A DNA stretch of 5,443 nt from contig JAMCTB010000224.1 in assembly GCA_023380955.1 (NCBI GenBank), positions 1 to 5,443 of the forward strand, given 5' to 3'. Of this stretch, positions 5,301-5,443 are shown piece by piece (position 1 is the stretch's first letter; the number at the start of each line of letters is the position of its first letter). The stretch comes from Chloroflexota bacterium (lineage in GTDB: Bacteria > Chloroflexota > UBA6077). Made by a program: the position numbers and the translations under genes. Below the pieces are notes generated by a model that saw nothing but the letters and a program-made list of their open reading frames with translations, searched no databases and was not told where the DNA came from.

Positions 5301-5443
5301 TTCGCTACCTCCAGGCCCTGACGCGCCTGGCCAAGCTGAGGGCGCAGGAGGGCTCCTTGGAGCAGGCGCTGGAGCTGCTGCGCACCGCCGTGGCAACCGA
5401 CCCCTTCCAGGAGGAGGCCCACCACGGGCTGATCCTCTACTCC
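2369..5443 (+). CDS. STAND ATPase-TPR-winged helix-BTAD transcriptional regulator (3' end outside window)
   Basis: A single frame runs 1025 codons from ATG 2369 to the window edge without a stop. The N-terminus is a MalT-like STAND ATPase: Walker A AAAGYGKTTLL (42-52), Walker B LLILDDFHW (131-139), then the family landmarks EGWITGILL (from 224), FDYLANEAYL (from 256) and RYHNLFQEFL (from 323). Nine TPR-like repeats occupy 414-771. An OmpR/SARP-type winged helix spans about 827-922, with DDVWPE near 878 and a recognition-helix-like HSTMYRLRRAL at 891-901. A BTAD domain (YNRAIDLYKGPFLDEFYSDW from 949) follows and is cut before its usual end. Known for the families: STAND proteins are nucleotide-switched and TPRs hold or sense partners; SARP-type winged helices bind direct repeats. 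Inferred: a ligand-responsive cytosolic activator, possibly of the divergent RACo-like gene. The ATG fits the usual N-terminus (FLTKIRLPQRR), but its ribosome site is weak (GGGGG at 2351-2355, 13 nt away). An in-frame GTG at 2330 is a less likely start. Confidence 0.9.
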   Translation, partial: MDYPAFLTKIRLPQRRADVLRRSRLVDFLHQQVDKRLIILSAAAGYGKTTLLVDFAHEVDLPVCWYSLDASDADPRTFFEYLLLSLRQRFPDSGRQTESLLKSVEDVGREVNSVVASLVNEIQSDIPDYFLLILDDFHWADDSEAVNAALDLLIYYLPDNCHLLLSTRTLPQLTFSRLAAQRQVAGLGTTDLRFTPEELSRLLRENFKLVMPSNQTEELIEASEGWITGILLTTHTLWMGLVENLVKAKGTGSPLFDYLANEAYLQQQPESQRFLLRSSVLQQMSPERCDRLFADGDAAEMLHYLVRANLFVQELDGSGEWYRYHNLFQEFLQAKLKAEDPDLYAELQRRAAEMAEEEREWDAAFGHYQAAGDGEAAARLVEHVAEEMMQSGRWRTLYRWFDCLSPGVIDSRPTLSLYRGRTYIWSGEPDRAIAHLDRAAQRSKLQGNAESAGGALTAKSVALRLKGRLSESLEACREALSLQDDPTSQVAAEAHREIGICLASLGRLTESAADLREGLAIYDGLGNEEGVATICQSMGVLLVRLGDLAQGMSHYRRSLAAWQRLGNTASAAHVLNCIALVHYYTGEYEQAVEILENALAQARQGGRLRVEAFVLGSLGDVRRDSGNLQAALEAHEAALEIAQRVDELPLINYMLDALANTHRLSGDYATAERLLRQALQQAEEAQSPYEAATYSISAGVLAEEQGDVDRSEELLRSAIDRLGPSGAKRDLARARFHLAHTLYAAGNPDMAARELEATLELCRELGYDAFMVAEGQRTGELISWALARGVGGRRLELVAQRLRAARQPVQANRRPNIHVEPAGPTKIEIYSFGPAGVLVDSRLVTSSDWAVEKTKELFFYLLQQNHPLRKEQIVDDVWPEVDLGKSNSQFHSTMYRLRRALFPQCVTYRDSRYQLTLDNIYWYDADEFPRLMDEGDIVDLPLSRRIGAYNRAIDLYKGPFLDEFYSDWVIPRREDLELRYLQALTRLAKLRAQEGSLEQALELLRTAVATDPFQEEAHHGLILYS

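Overview
The window reads as high-GC bacterial chromosome. It holds two large genes transcribed away from each other from a 282-bp intergenic region (2087-2368), plus the edge of a possible third gene. The gene pair fits an anaerobic or thermophilic Chloroflexota-type bacterium: a corrinoid-activating ferredoxin/ASKHA protein of the RACo family, and a very large STAND-ATPase/TPR regulator ending in a SARP-like winged helix and BTAD domain. This lineage guess rests on protein architecture, not on any marker gene. I see no rRNA, tRNA, CRISPR array, insertion sequence or other mobile element.

Left part, minus strand (1-2086). The main gene (182-2086) encodes a complete 634-residue RACo-like protein: an N-terminal plant-type [2Fe-2S] ferredoxin domain, a linker/middle region and a C-terminal ASKHA ATPase. 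The usual start codons ATG, GTG and TTG would all lose the ferredoxin domain. The frame is open upstream to a stop at 2102-2104, and the best start is an ATT codon at 2086-2084, placed 6 nt after an AAGGAG Shine-Dalgarno sequence. Downstream of its stop lie a stem-loop (120-161), a codon-like 32-residue ORF (30-128) and, overlapping its stop as ATGA, an ATG with a good ribosome binding site that runs off the left edge (33-1).

Intergenic region (2087-2368). A self-complementary hexamer TTGCAA (2173-2178) can act as the -35 box of both divergent promoters: rightward with TATACT (16-bp spacer) and leftward with TACTAT (17-bp spacer). A 15-bp inverted repeat lies over the rightward -10. Small hairpins occur in both predicted leaders.

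Right part, plus strand (2369-5443, continuing beyond the window). One open frame gives 1025 residues without a stop. In order they are a MalT-like STAND ATPase module, nine TPR-like repeats of about 40 residues, an OmpR/SARP-type winged helix, and a BTAD domain cut by the window edge. This is roughly the reverse order of AfsR-type regulators.

How they may work together (inference): the regulator could sense a ligand or protein through its ATPase/TPR body and control the divergent RACo gene. The RACo protein would use electrons from its own Fe-S cluster and ATP hydrolysis to return an inactivated Co(II) corrinoid protein to Co(I). No corrinoid protein or methyltransferase is in the window, so the partner is unknown.
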